Source of the DNA: Ustulina deusta
Lineage: Eukaryota > Ascomycota > Sordariomycetes > Xylariales > Xylariaceae
DNA length: 64,000 nt
Reading direction: 5' to 3'
Assembly: GCA_023159155.1 (NCBI GenBank)
Contig: JAJNNX010000002.1
Span: 1,116,001 to 1,180,000, forward strand
In this document: in pieces, positions 32,316-43,573 of the stretch
Layout: each line of letters begins with the position of its first letter
How positions within the stretch are numbered: position 1 is the stretch's first letter
The notes under the pieces: model-generated
Database searches by the model: none
Seen by the model: only the letters and a program-made list of their open reading frames with translations
What the model was told of the DNA's origin: nothing
Position numbers and translations under genes: made by a program

Positions 32316-35300
32316 TCATGCAACTCTGTGGCCGACGAAATCAACTGTGCGGCCTCGCCTTCTGCGGCCTCGCCTTCTGCGCTCTCGCCTCCTGCGCTCT
32401 GTTTCCCATCGTAACCAATTTTCTGCACCGCGACTAATACCGGGGGCAGAAATTTCGGGGGCAGAATCTTCGACCCCGTAGCTATCCCACTCTAACAGAA
32501 CTCTTTCCGTTAATTCATGATCCAATTCCTGCCATGTTCTAGTACCATGCCCGTTAACTATTTCTATTTCAACCCACCGTTGATACCTGCCTCCTCTCGC
32601 TAGAATCGTACGTTGGATCTTCTCACGTAGCTGCAAGATCTTGTGTGCTAACGCTCGTGAAGTCTTGCTCGCCCGCACTTCGGCGCTGAGATACTTCTCT
32701 CGAATCAAGTCCAAAGGCAGTTGCCACAGCCGGATATTGCGGCCCCAAAACGGCTCAAAGGCGTAGCTCCACGTCAGATACATTGTCTCTCCTACACCAC
32801 CGTTTATATTTGCTCCAGCTTCAACGAGCATATGCAGTATTTCAGCCCAGCATTCACACGACAACAAATCTCGCGGGTTGCAGCGATCTAAAGCCACATG
32901 CCAAGCCGACTTGTTGTGTATAAACGGCTGGTTAACGTCAGCTCCATACATGATAGCCAGGCGGACAACCTCGACCTGCGAGTTCCAAAGCCGGGAGTTG
33001 TGTTGCTTCCTTGCTGTAATGTCGACGATGACGCGCTGTAGGGCGGACTGAGCCAGGCGGCTCGTCACATCCACTGTCCGGTCTTCATCTGTCGGCCGCT
33101 CGAGCATGAGTTCCTCGCTTGACCGGTCAAGTACACCTTTAACATAGCGATGGAGTCCAAACTGGCAAGCCAGGGCAAAGAGAGAATCGTACGGCATCGG
33201 CCCGTGTTCCCAATGAGTTTCGGCGTCAGCAGACGGAACGAGATAAGACCAGTGTCCCATGTCGTCTAGCGATCTGCCGAACCTGGGTATCCAACCGCCA
33301 ATCTCTCGCCAATGATAATTCATTGTTGTATCCAGCTCCTCCAAGAGGAGTTCCTGAGTATGACTCGTTGAGTCCTCAGCCATCACACACTCGTGAAGAC
33401 ACCGTATCAGAATGGTCCAAATGAGGCTGGTATCAACAGAGGTTTGGAACTCAGGCTCGGCCGCTTTGATTTCACGCAACGACGCGCTGGCTAGAGACAC
33501 GTTCGGGTCAAACCCGCTACCGGAGACTAACCTGCGCAACTCTAGAGATACCTCGGGTTGCTCGAGGAAGTCTATCACTGACTTGTGAAGAAAATGAACC
33601 TCACCAAAGCCGCCACCCATCTGCTGTGGTTCACGGACTTCGAGAAGGCCACAACAACGGCTTCGGACGAGCCCCTGGATCTTACGGCACCGCTGGATCT
33701 TGTCATCGACATCGATTCTAGCCCTCGGAGCATCCACCGCGGAGTCTGGGTTGTTCTCCATAGCAAACGACAACCTCAAAGCCGTCATGGGGGTCCTAGA
33801 TGGGATCTGAGTGCTCTGGTACATGATCTGGAGGAGCTGAGACGCCTGAGACTTGTGCCTTGGGTTCAGTCGGCGGAACATTTGGTTATAGAGGTTGTTG
33901 AGGTCATTCGGTAGCTCGTTGACTCGGTCCTGAAGTTCCTTGATACTTTCGTGGTTAAATATTCCACTCCCGAGGTCCTTGACCACGAGAACCACCCACA
34001 AGAACACCCCTGAGGCCTTAGAAACGATATCGTCAAAGAGGTTGTAGACTGCGTCTGGGTGTTTCCCTAAGATTTCCAACATTTGGGGCCAGGCGAGGAA
34101 ATTGTCCTCCACGTACCTACGAATATCGTTAGTTGTGAGATCCTGCAGTTGAAGAGTTGAGCAACCATCGAAGGCTTCAAAGCACTCCGGTGTGGGCCGG
34201 CTTGACAGGAGAAATTTGACTTGGCAAGATGAGAGTCCGCCAAAGAATTTCACCAGCTGAACGTGGTCCCCGTCGTACTCGTCAACGCCGTCGATCATGA
34301 GGCATATCTTTAGAGGCAAGACTCTCTGCTGAGTCAGAAGCTTGAATGCATCCTTGAGCTCTACCAGAGAGGGTTCGTTCACCATGAGCCGCCGTCGAGC
34401 GAAGTACCGGGAGTGGACGGGGAAGACAATAGGAACCAGCTCGGGATACTGTGTTAGGCTTTCGTGCAGTATTGTGCGCAGGAGGCCTTGCTGGGATTTC
34501 TGTAGCGTTATTCCTGCGTGCCAGAAGAAAAAGGAAGCGCAGAGCAGAGGCTCGCCGTCCGTCCACTCTTCAAGCAGCGCTCGAATCTGTGGGCTCCTCG
34601 CAAGATACTTCATGAAGGTTGACTTCCCGGAGCCGGCCTTTCCGTTAATCCAGTAGCAGCCATCGCCGCGGGCTAGCCAGGACGATAGATTGTCCCATGC
34701 TCGGGTTGATGGAGGCATCGACCGGTGCGACCACTCGAACGTTTCATTGTACGGTGCAGAAACTTCCTCTTGTCGGTCCCGCATAAACTGGAACCATAGA
34801 AAATCTAATATATCCTGCTGGATCGTTCTTAAATCTCGGAGTGACACCTTTGCTCGGTCATCGGTGAGCTCCGCGGTAGCAAAGTTTCCTTGCAGCGTCG
34901 CGATGGCTGCGATGGTCTCCTCGTGTCGAGCTCGGGATAGTTGACGTTCGTCTTCCTGCGCATGTGTAATCCTTTCGACTCCCGTAGTAAAGAAGTTCCT
35001 GTTATCGAGCAAAGCATCTGCAAGACTCTTGGTTTGAGATTCTAAACGCATGTAGCGTTCATCAGCGCGGACCGCGTCGAACTGGTTATGCAGCTTGAGA
35101 GAAACGACAACACGCAGAACGAGTTCATTTCTGAATGTATCAAGCTTCTCCTTGATGTTGGAAACTTTCTGCTTGCTTGATATCTCGATGATGGCTTGCC
35201 GGAGGCTTCTCCACGCGTGCTTGCGGCCATTGTGGCCTTTTAGTGATTCGAGCAGGGTAATAAGCTCCTCAGCAACCTCGGCGGTCTTGACACCGAGCTC

Positions 35301-35584
35301 TTTGAGTCTCTGCTGGTGTTAATAAGCCCTGACTGTTACGTCGACAAAACATAACGTACTTTTTCATCTTCTTGCAGGGCTACTGGCGCATCTGAAGCAG
35401 ATTTAATGGTTGATTGGAGGGTCTCATTGAGCCGCTTTAGGTCCCTCGCCACGATAATAACGTTATCATCGCCAGGCGTCAAGCCATCGCGGTAAATGGT
35501 TTGGGCAGTGGTGATGAGTTTGGTTCCAAAATCGACCACTGTAATGATTGATGTGGCGAGACTTAAACACGTGAAGGGGTCCAT
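32316..35584 (-). CDS. NACHT/STAND (NLR-like) protein with fungal Helo-like N-terminus
   Basis: Two exons (35584-35360 and 35312-32316; 47-bp intron, GTACGT donor, TTAAC branch) encode 1073 residues. The start MDPFTCLSLATSIITVVDFG is the fungal Helo-like N-terminal domain found on STAND proteins. A helical linker runs to about 290. The NACHT domain has Walker A GKAGSGKST (about 299-307), Walker B LKICLMIDGVDEYDGD (about 405-418), LLSSRP (sensor 1) and a conserved helical region after it. The C-terminal third shows ankyrin-like pieces (YGADVNQPFIHNKSAWHVAL, LVEAGANINGG) and ends in an Arg-rich stretch. Such proteins act in heterokaryon incompatibility and have been likened to innate immune receptors; the ligand is unknown. 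Confidence 0.92.
32348..32402. repeat. 15-bp coding minisatellite in STAND C-terminus
   Basis: About 3.5 copies of a 15-bp unit (plus strand TGCGGCCTCGCCTTC with later variants). On the minus strand it encodes five-residue Arg-rich units near the end of the STAND protein, so copy-number changes stay in frame. Confidence 0.75.
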
Positions 35585-36596
35585 GGAATTAACCTAAACC
35601 AATTAACATTGCGGAGGTCAAATTAGAATGTACTGGATCTCAAGAAACGCTCGCTTCATATGGTACAGGGCGCTTTATACAACTGCGCGTAAGGCTGGCA
35701 CCAGCACAGCCGAAGCACAGCCGAAGCACAGTCGAAGCACAGCCTTTGTCTTGGCCTCGAAATGCAACTTTCCAGTGTAGAATCCTGCGGCCAAGAGTGA
35801 GGCAGACTGTGCACAGTGTGTGTTGGCCAATATTAAAACAACCAAAGGTTCCGCACAACGTATGTTCCAGCCCCTCGATTTGCCGAATATAATAAACGGC
35901 CACGGGGACAAGGGCAATCTGACTGGAAGAGGGGGAATCTTTCAAAGCTTCTCTGACGATATGCGATCGAACAGGTTGTGCTCCTTGGCGTCAGCATCAA
36001 TTATCCTTAGGTGATTCCTCGGGAGCGACAATATGACTACCATCTTACCGTGCATTGCAGAGTGCTATATACCTACTGGTAGGTAGTCTCATTGGGCATT
36101 AATAGGTGACGCTACTGCAGGCATGGTTGTAATGCATACCCATAGTGGGAACCCAGTGTGAACGGAAGTCTTACAAGGGCTTGGAGGATAATACTCAATT
36201 TAATAATAATCTTCTATATAGGGTACCAAAGATTCTAACCTATAAGCCTATGAGAATAAGGCAATAATACCAGGGCTATATACCTATACACCAAATTACC
36301 GAACCCAGCCTAGGTCGATGCCGGCTGTTTCTTTCCTCTCTGAAGGTTGGAGGAAGTATGAGGCCTTGACTTATTGTATACAACATGGCAAAGTTCGATG
36401 TAATTATTGTCTTGTTATGTGTGGCACTTAAAGTCTTGCGGTAACTCCAAGGGGACATTGTAGACTACATGTATACCAAGATTGATCATGTATGTATGTT
36501 GTTAGGACACTGTAAATAAGTAGGGAATTCGTGGTCTAAAATAATTATACAGAAGCAGTACCAGTTCGACGTGCCTAGCGTCACTCGTCACCCTTA
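35585..36596. other. Intergenic (promoter side of STAND gene)
   Basis: About 1 kb without a supported gene. It contains the small tandem repeat at 35703-35744 and TACCTACTGGTAGGTAG near 36069. Confidence 0.45.
35703..35744. repeat. 11-bp tandem repeat
   Basis: AGCACAGCCGA is repeated 3.8 times, with one C-to-T change in the third copy. It lies about 120 bp upstream of the STAND gene start. Confidence 0.85.
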
Positions 36597-37364
36597 CTAG
36601 ATGGCACTGCCTACCGCTTTCTCAGAAGCCTTTTGAATAATATCCGCCACTTGGACCGGGGCGCTGCAAAACGCAAAGTGATCCCCATCGACTTCCACAA
36701 TATCCTCAAACTTATGGCCCTCGGGCACCGCGGCTATCATGTTCGGCATGAGATCTTTCTTGGCACGCACGTAGGTGCTGGGAATGTGCCGCCAGCCGTC
36801 GTACGTCACAGTATCCTCGAAACACTTTCGGTTATGGGTGCGTAGGGACGAAACCACGAGCTTCACCTGCTCCTCATTACAGCCGGCGAGCCAGAGCTCG
36901 GTGTCCGGCGCCTCGGGGTTGCGCCAACAGAGCTCGCCGTCGACGATGAACTCGCTCTCGGGTGGATTGCCGTCGGGCCACACCTTGCCGCCGACATCTA
37001 AAATGATCGCGGCTACGTACACCAGGTGGACGACGGCGCCGGTGTTTGGACCACGTGAGGCAGCGTCCAGGCCCTTGACTGCTTCACCGGTTACTACGCC
37101 GCCGTAGCTGTGACATACGAGCACCACGTTATGCCCTGCATCCAGTTGCGGGATGACGACGTCTCGGAGGGCCTGGGCGTCTGTCTGTAGCCCGTGGGTG
37201 ATGGGAGGTGCATCTTTGGGTCTTAGTTCCGAACCGACGCTGGGCAGGGAGACTGTCAAGCAGGTGTAGCCGGCTTTTGTGAGGATGTCCGTTGTGAACC
37301 GGAAGTATTCCGGGGCGCACCACGCCCCAGGACAGAAGACGAGAACTGGCTTGTTTCCGGGCAT
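36597..37364 (-). CDS. Alpha/beta hydrolase
   Basis: Single exon, 255 residues, no signal peptide. The fold begins KPVLVFCPGAWCAPEYF (oxyanion-hole PGAW). The nucleophile is S86 in VCHSYGG, and the likely catalytic histidine is H229 in VDGDHFAF. The acid is probably among the Asp residues near VRAKKDLMPN. It matches the small alpha/beta hydrolase-6 type enzymes common in fungi and related to plant methylesterases and hydroxynitrile lyases. The substrate cannot be inferred. Size is complete and the ATG is well defined. Confidence 0.88.
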   Translation of the reverse strand: MPGNKPVLVFCPGAWCAPEYFRFTTDILTKAGYTCLTVSLPSVGSELRPKDAPPITHGLQTDAQALRDVVIPQLDAGHNVVLVCHSYGGVVTGEAVKGLDAASRGPNTGAVVHLVYVAAIILDVGGKVWPDGNPPESEFIVDGELCWRNPEAPDTELWLAGCNEEQVKLVVSSLRTHNRKCFEDTVTYDGWRHIPSTYVRAKKDLMPNMIAAVPEGHKFEDIVEVDGDHFAFCSAPVQVADIIQKASEKAVGSAI

Positions 37365-37919
37365 TGCGAGAGAAAGCGAAAGGAGTTTAGTTGGTTACTT
37401 ATTGATCGAGTGTACTTGACAGTAGGGGGGGGGGAATGGACTGATAAGGTCAGTAAATAGGACGGAATGATGAGAGATAGAAACAGAAGAAAGGAGAGGA
37501 GAGAACAGTAAATCCATCCTTTTATAACATTTTCTGAAACTAATATTCTTGAACATGATAATGGACTTGACCTATAGTTACAAGCTTACCAGATCAATAT
37601 TTGGGTAGGTAGGTAAGTTGTTCAAGGTCTCTTGCAGGGGTAGCTGTTTAGTTTTCGAATCCTGATTGGCTAACTCTATACGAGCATAGAGCTAATGAGA
37701 TCTACGGCATATGCACTAGAACGCCGAGGCTCATCTGCTGACAATAAATCGGACATTTATGCCTACTCAATGAGACATATCATGTGTAGTATAAACCGAG
37801 ACGCTATGTTACTATATTCGAACTGTAGATGTTGATCTATATACCTACCTGGGTTAGGTACTTCGGTGAGGTGTTTAGTATGTATCCTATGGTTTGTCGT
37901 GGACAGCAGACTCTGACGG
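37365..37919. other. Intergenic
   Basis: Presumed promoter of the hydrolase. Contains TAGGTAGGTAAG at 37606-37617 and ACCTACCTGGGTTAGGTAC at about 37845. No gene seen. Confidence 0.45.
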
Positions 37920-39827
37920 TCAGCAGCGGAAGTATCTGTTCTCGACCCATCTCTCTTCAATATCTGGTACCATGTTCCCAACCACCACCGCGATTTCTGG
38001 AAACACTTTTGTTAGACGATGTAAGCCAACGCGTCCGGCGGAATATGTGGCAAAGACGATGCGGTCTTGTGGCACGCCATGATCGACCAAGACTTGAACA
38101 GCCATTAGACCAGAGCCGCCACTCGACATCTGCGAGTCGAGGAGCAGCACACTTTCATGTTTGCTAATATCTCTGGGCAACTTTAGGTAGTGCAATTCGG
38201 GTTCCCCAGTCCTCACGTTGGATTGGATCAAGAGCCGCCCAGTGCGACAATCCGGTATCACTCTCCTCAACCCTGCTTCAAAAGTAGCTCCACCTCTGAG
38301 GACCAATACGGCACTCACTTCGCCCTTGGGGGCTAGACCATGATATGGTATGCCACTTGGAGTCTCGACAGTCAACTCCTTGAAGTGAACGTTATTCAAG
38401 GCCCTGCACTTAGTTTTAGTCGACTAGAGTTACCATGGGAAATTCTCAGTGAGCGCTTACTGCTCAATCAGAAGACAGGAAAACCTGTCAAAGTAGAAAA
38501 TAAAGTCTTCGCTAGAGGTATCAAGGTCCTGGATCAGCGTGTTCATGCCTCTGAGCTGGCGGGTCTCCTGAAGGATCACTACACGGTTCGAAAGAGGTTC
38601 GCTTTCGAATCCAGCTTCCAAGCTCTTCAGCGCTGCACGATGGTGTGTAGACTTTTCCACCAACTTTCTCTCTATGTACTGAGTCACCATAGCTTTACGG
38701 TATTAGCGATATTTGGTCTTTTGGATACTACATCAACTTACTCATGGCGACTCGATTCTCAATTCCTCTAGGCACGATAATATCTAGAGTATGTGTTTAG
38801 CACGCATCAAGGTCCCGGAGGCCGTGTATTCACCACATACCGGCATGATTCCTCTGGGGTACGACGTACTGCGGGACTGAGTCAGCTAGATGAGCAGTCG
38901 GTTCTGATGGAATATAGCCTGCCTTCTCGTAATTCGGCTTTACAAACCCGAACCATTGCTTGATACAGCCCTCTACGGTTCGACCACGGTCTTTAACGTC
39001 GCGCAAGACTGAAGGAGCAGCACATTAATATCATGACCTAGTACTTGGTTACCGTGCGAGTACTGACTTCTTCTAGAGAGACAGGTATCTGCGTCTGCTT
39101 CACAGTATATCTGTTATCGGATCAACACCGTCACTACGACCGAATGTGTGCTGCCCCGTTCTCACCCTCATGTCCATAAGGTTCATTACCCTCGGATCAT
39201 ATAGCGCAAATATGCCTTCAAGAATGAGAACATGGGGGGAGTAGATAATTGTCGTTTCTTCCATCCGCTGATGCTTCTCGAAAGAGTACACTGGAACTTC
39301 GGCACGTTTACTAGGTGTCGACTCAGTACTTGCCATGTGGTATGGACCCGGGAATTCTCTTGTCGAGAATCGTCAACAGTTGCACCTACCCTGCCTTCAA
39401 GTCTTGAAGGGTTTCAAGCAATGCGTCGAAATCGATGGCCTGTGAGCGGCCACATCAACACCGAACAGGGCATTTGAGACGGAATGTTATATTTACGTCG
39501 GGGGAGTCAAAGTCATATTCATTCATGAACGCTTTCTTGGATGACTCAGGGTCTAGTGGCTTATAATACGAGTCCTGCGACAGGTTAGCACAACCAGGGT
39601 CCGCGGTGGCCTTGCAATACAGGACCGACCATTGATAAAATCACCACCCACGGTAAATTCAATTTGCTTACGATAGCCTGCGAAAGGGTCGATTTGCCTG
39701 AGCCGGAGCTTCCAGCAATGCCGATAATACTAAGGTCAGCCCATGGCGGACTATAATGTGCACGTTTAGTCATGGTGGCGGCGCTCTTGTCGGCTACGCT
39801 GACTCGCGAGTGGTCGCCAGCATCCAT
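37920..39827 (-). CDS. urk1: Uridine kinase with UPRT-like C-terminal domain (Urk1)
   Basis: Ten exons by my model: 39827-39630, 39574-39497, 39439-39390, 39310-39166, 39110-39068, 39008-38923, 38868-38841, 38783-38742, 38692-38461 and 38403-37920, encoding 461 residues with every phase matching. The N-terminal uridine-cytidine kinase half has the P-loop GSSGSGKST (39-47), VVILSM then DSYYKP, EYDFDSPD, YSPHVLILEGIFAL and CEADADTCLSRR. The C-terminal half resembles uracil phosphoribosyltransferase, with LLLDSQMSSGGSG as the degenerate PRPP loop. Urk1 phosphorylates uridine and cytidine in pyrimidine salvage. One junction (38922/38869) requires a GC-AG intron; otherwise an 18-residue insertion remains. 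Fungal Urk1 normally has this fused layout. Confidence 0.92.
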
Positions 39828-40716
39828 TGCTACTGCTTGATACCAGAACTGTAGAGAATTGAAATGGGAAACATGAAGGGGTCAACCTGTGCGGTAGGAT
39901 TTTGCGGATCTTGAAGTACTTGTTCAGCAGTAGAAGATCATTGGCGAGGACGCAGCACATGAGCAGACGTCAGATGTCACATGCCCGCCAAGACAGCTGG
40001 GTTATGTGGGAGCTGAGAGGATCGGGGCGAGGGACGTGAAGGGACAAGTTCTTAAAAAAAAACCAAAAAAAAACAGGTTAAAGAACGGCGCCATCCGGCG
40101 TACGCATAATAGCACATACACTACACTAGTATACCTAACTGGTTTAAGGAATTAAAGAAAGGAGAGCTTATGCCTCATTAATTTCCAGTCTGCCGGGATT
40201 TGGATTATTTGATAATTAGTCCTAGTTTATCAGGGGGAGTTGATACGAAAAGATCTTGTTACCTCGATAGTAGTTAGACTGGAGGCAATGATAGGGCATT
40301 GACTGTGATTGGCTAAGCGACACGTGTACAGCCACAGCGCAGCCTGCCGACGTAGTATCGATGTATACCACTTATGTATTTATCACTGGGAATACCTACA
40401 GCTACATGTGCGATCCCACTACGTAGGTGCTTACGTAGCTGCTGGTACATCCCTGGAGCTAAGGTGTGCGGATTAAAAGATAAAGCCACATGCAAGAAGC
40501 TTGGACCAACAGATGCAGATCATGTTCTTTCTTTCCACCACTACCCAATTCGATGTGCGAGCTCCTTCGCCTTTTCCTTCCGCATCCTATCTTCATCGGC
40601 CTTGAGGGGAGAATCGATACGCTATGCACCAAAGTCGAGAGTCCCTCCTCGACAACCTAGATCATACCTGAACTTGCTTATCTTCTTTTCCTCTCTATAC
40701 CGCCAGTCACTACCGG
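39828..40716. other. Divergent promoter of URK1 and GID8
   Basis: About 890 bp between divergent starts. A reverse CCAAT box (GATTGGCT) lies near 40308. A-rich runs occur near 40053-40073. No gene seen. Confidence 0.5.
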
Positions 40717-41964
40717 ATGTTTAGTGCAGCGCAGCTCGTCTCCCTGGTTGACATGATGGTGCGTCGATCCTCTGTCCTTCGCCGAGGTCTTCCTGTTCGT
40801 GGATAGCACTGACTTTTCGCTTGCAGACCTCGTCAACATCTACCGCCACTCCCATGAAGCATGATTTCATACGGCAAGTCGAAGAGGTCAAGACACCAAA
40901 GAGGTAAATACGAGCCAACTTTTTCATGGTATCCTATTTCTGCTTGTCATGATGTAGCAAATAATCAATGGGAATCTCTCTGAGTACACCATGCGGAGAT
41001 CGATTTTATCTTTTTTTTTTCTGACCACAGGCTTCCATCAACTCCACTTACTTGCTGTCTCCCTTCAATAAGAGCATATGCGGCTAACATACGAATGCCG
41101 AAGTGACATCAATGCCCTGATCCTCGACTACCTCACCGTTGCCGGATATCCTAACGCAGCCGCCAAGTTCTCGTCTGAGGCCAACCTACAGCCTCAACAA
41201 CCGACGTCCGCGATCCAGCAGAGGTTGAGGATTCAGAAATTTATACACAGAGGAGAGATTGAAAATGCCTTGCAAGAGTTGAATCAAGTATTCCCATCGG
41301 TAGGTCGGCCCTGTTTCTCCTGCGTCGTCGATGCCTGCTATGATTAGAACACGAGTTTTACATGCACCACTCATATCGATCTTCGGAGCGCTGATGAGAA
41401 ACAACCACTGTCTATGAGCACTTGGCATTGCCATATTGTTATCATTATTCTTTCCCAGGACCTGTTGGACTAACTGTTGAGAAGATACTCGATAATGACG
41501 ACTCATTGTTATTCGCCTTGCTGCGCCTGCAACTGGTGGAGCTGATTCGAAACTGTAACAACAGTCCCGACCGTGATATTTCAGCTGCATTAAGATTTGC
41601 ACAAACCAAGCTGGGCCCCAAAGCAACGACGAAGCCGGAGTTTCTTGAAGACCTTGAGAAAACCATGTCCCTCCTTGTCTTCCCCCAGGATGACTCTCTA
41701 GATCCATCGCTGTCAGCTCTTTTGCAGCCAAGCCTCCGGAGGGATGTAGCCGATCAGGTGAATCAAGCGATTCTTGAATATCAGCAACAACGCAAGGAAG
41801 CAGCCATCCGGCAGCTTGTGCAGATGAGAGTTTGGAGCGAGGAAGTCACACGCAAAGAGACTAAAAAGGACTTACCTGGAACCATTGAGTTAGGCTTAGA
41901 CGGCGATGATACCGACCGACATGATGCTATTTCCAATGGCCACGAGCCGATGATAACAACCTAA
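40717..41964 (+). CDS. gid8: GID/CTLH complex subunit Gid8 (LisH-CTLH)
   Basis: Four exons (40717-40758, 40827-40903, 41104-41299, 41485-41964) encode 264 residues. A LisH motif at about 40-72 reads DINALILDYLTVAGYPNAA. The CTLH/CRA region includes IQQRLRIQKFIHRGEIENAL, DSLLFALLRLQLVELIR, EFLEDLEKTMSLLVFP and ADQVNQAILEY. Gid8 (Dcr1) is the scaffold of the GID/CTLH E3 ubiquitin ligase that degrades gluconeogenic enzymes in yeast. The start is uncertain: the ATG at 40717 is used here, but the two ATGs at 40753 and 40756, just before the first intron, would give an N-terminus MMTSSTSTATP that looks more like the family. Confidence 0.92.
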
Positions 41965-42444
41965 TGTGCATCGCTAAGATGTGAATGTCATGAATGACGA
42001 AATTTAGCGCAGAAAGTTGCCTGGTGATGGCTGAGGCGCACCTCAGCGAGCAACTTGCTTTGGAAGGACCTCGCCGTCGGCGCTTTGACAGCCTCAAGAC
42101 TTGGCGGACGAATCATGAAGATGACGTATAATGGATTACAGCCTCGTTGTCCAGTAGACGTCGAAAAGATTCACTATGTATTATGATGGGTCTGTTATTG
42201 GAGCTCCTAGGCATAGATTTGGACGGCGTTGGGAGTGCGTTCGGATGGGAACCGGATAGCTTTTGGTACACGAGCATTTGGCTCTCAGGCGTCAGTATCG
42301 CGGAGTTTGAGAAACATCCCATTTGGCGGGATCATCAAGTCACATGTTGACCTGATTCAATGCATTTTGCGATGCTTCTAAGATACCAATGTCTAATTAT
42401 ATGTACAACTATGCGTGATGTTACGAGCGACCCTCTGTTTTCAT
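41965..42444. other. Intergenic, convergent 3' ends
   Basis: 480 bp between the ends of GID8 (plus) and NDUFS4 (minus); 3' flanks only. Confidence 0.5.
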
Positions 42445-43193
42445 CTACTTTGCCCGGACAAGCTTGAGCTTCTTTGGTGAATACAAGAAGTTATTGGCGT
42501 AGGCTTTGGGAGCGAAGGACCTCTCTTTAGGCTCTTGAACAAAGTATTCGTAACCTTGCTTTTCGGCAAAGCGAATGGCATCCTCCTTGGTTTTGAACTC
42601 GAGTTTAGTGCCTTGCATGAAATCGCCTGATGACTGCCATCCCATCAACGGGTTCTCCCATCGGTGCCCCTTCGCCAGAACGTCCCAATCCATTCGCCAA
42701 TGGTGGGCACCCCAGGTGCCAGACTGTGTGGCGGGCTTGGACGGTTGGTAGATGCTGCATCATGGTTTAGGGCGTTGAAGTGGGAAATATTCAAGTCTTG
42801 CGTCACATACCGCACAGTTCTCGCCTGGAGCTCGATAGGCGCACCCGATAAAACGGCAGCAGGGAGGCTCTCGGTATCCTCGCTACCATCCATAACCCGC
42901 TTAGGTACGGGGGTATACGTCCTACATGTTGCACATACTCGTCAATATAGCTGTTAACTCTTGCCTCGGGCGCAGATTAAAGCGTACGACGTAGCCTTGT
43001 CGATGTGAACGCCATAATCGGGAGAATTGGCAGGGCGGACTTCGGGGGGGATGGGCAAGTTGTTCTGGCTAAGGGAGGTCGAAGCGTCGTCGGATTTCAG
43101 TCGTCGCTGGGATGTGGCAAAGGCCGGCCGGCTCGTGATCGGGGCCGAAATTCGCAGCAGCCGAGCAGCCGTGTGGGCTCGTAGAGACGCCAT
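42445..43193 (-). CDS. NDUFS4: Mitochondrial complex I subunit NDUFS4 (18/21 kDa)
   Basis: Three exons (43193-42988, 42921-42811, 42754-42445) encode 208 residues. The N-terminus MASLRAHTAARLLRISAPI is Arg-rich and free of acids, a mitochondrial presequence. The domain reads TYTPVPKRVMDG, ARTVRIYQPSKPATQSG, RWENPLMGWQSSGDFMQG, EDAIRFAEKQGYEYFVQEP and YANNFLYSPKKLKLVRAK. NDUFS4 is an accessory subunit in the N-module of NADH:ubiquinone oxidoreductase. Both introns fit in phase. It is divergent from the gene for another respiratory component, ATP synthase subunit f. Confidence 0.96.
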
Positions 43194-43573
43194 TGTTGCG
43201 AGTTGGCTGGCCAATCGCTGGTCAATCGACGATTTACGACAGTACGTGAGTTGATGGGGTTGATAGTGAGTGGGAGTGAACATCGGCGTCGGGCAAGCCT
43301 GGCGCTAGGTCGGCTAGGGTGGGGCACAAAAAGAACTGTGATTGGCTGGGGCGGCAGGACCAGCCTGCAGATGCCGACAACCAGCGGGCGAGGTCTTTTC
43401 TGCAGGCTCACCTCAAATCCAAGCTACCGGCCGACCACCAATCTAGTCCGCTTCATCAAACGCCGCATCCCTCACACAGCTTCAATTGCGTGCGCCAGTC
43501 GCTAGTCAATTGGTCTTTGCGATCCCGCCTCTCTTTTCTCTCCCCCTCGCGCCGGATTTAAGCACCCGCTACC
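43194..43573. promoter_or_regulatory. Bidirectional promoter of two OXPHOS genes
   Basis: 380 bp separate the start codons of NDUFS4 and ATP17. CCAAT boxes occur at 43211-43215 (plus), 43438-43442 (plus), 43341-43345 (reverse, ATTGG) and 43509-43513 (reverse). In fungi the CCAAT-binding HAP complex controls respiratory genes; its action here is inferred. Confidence 0.6.
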
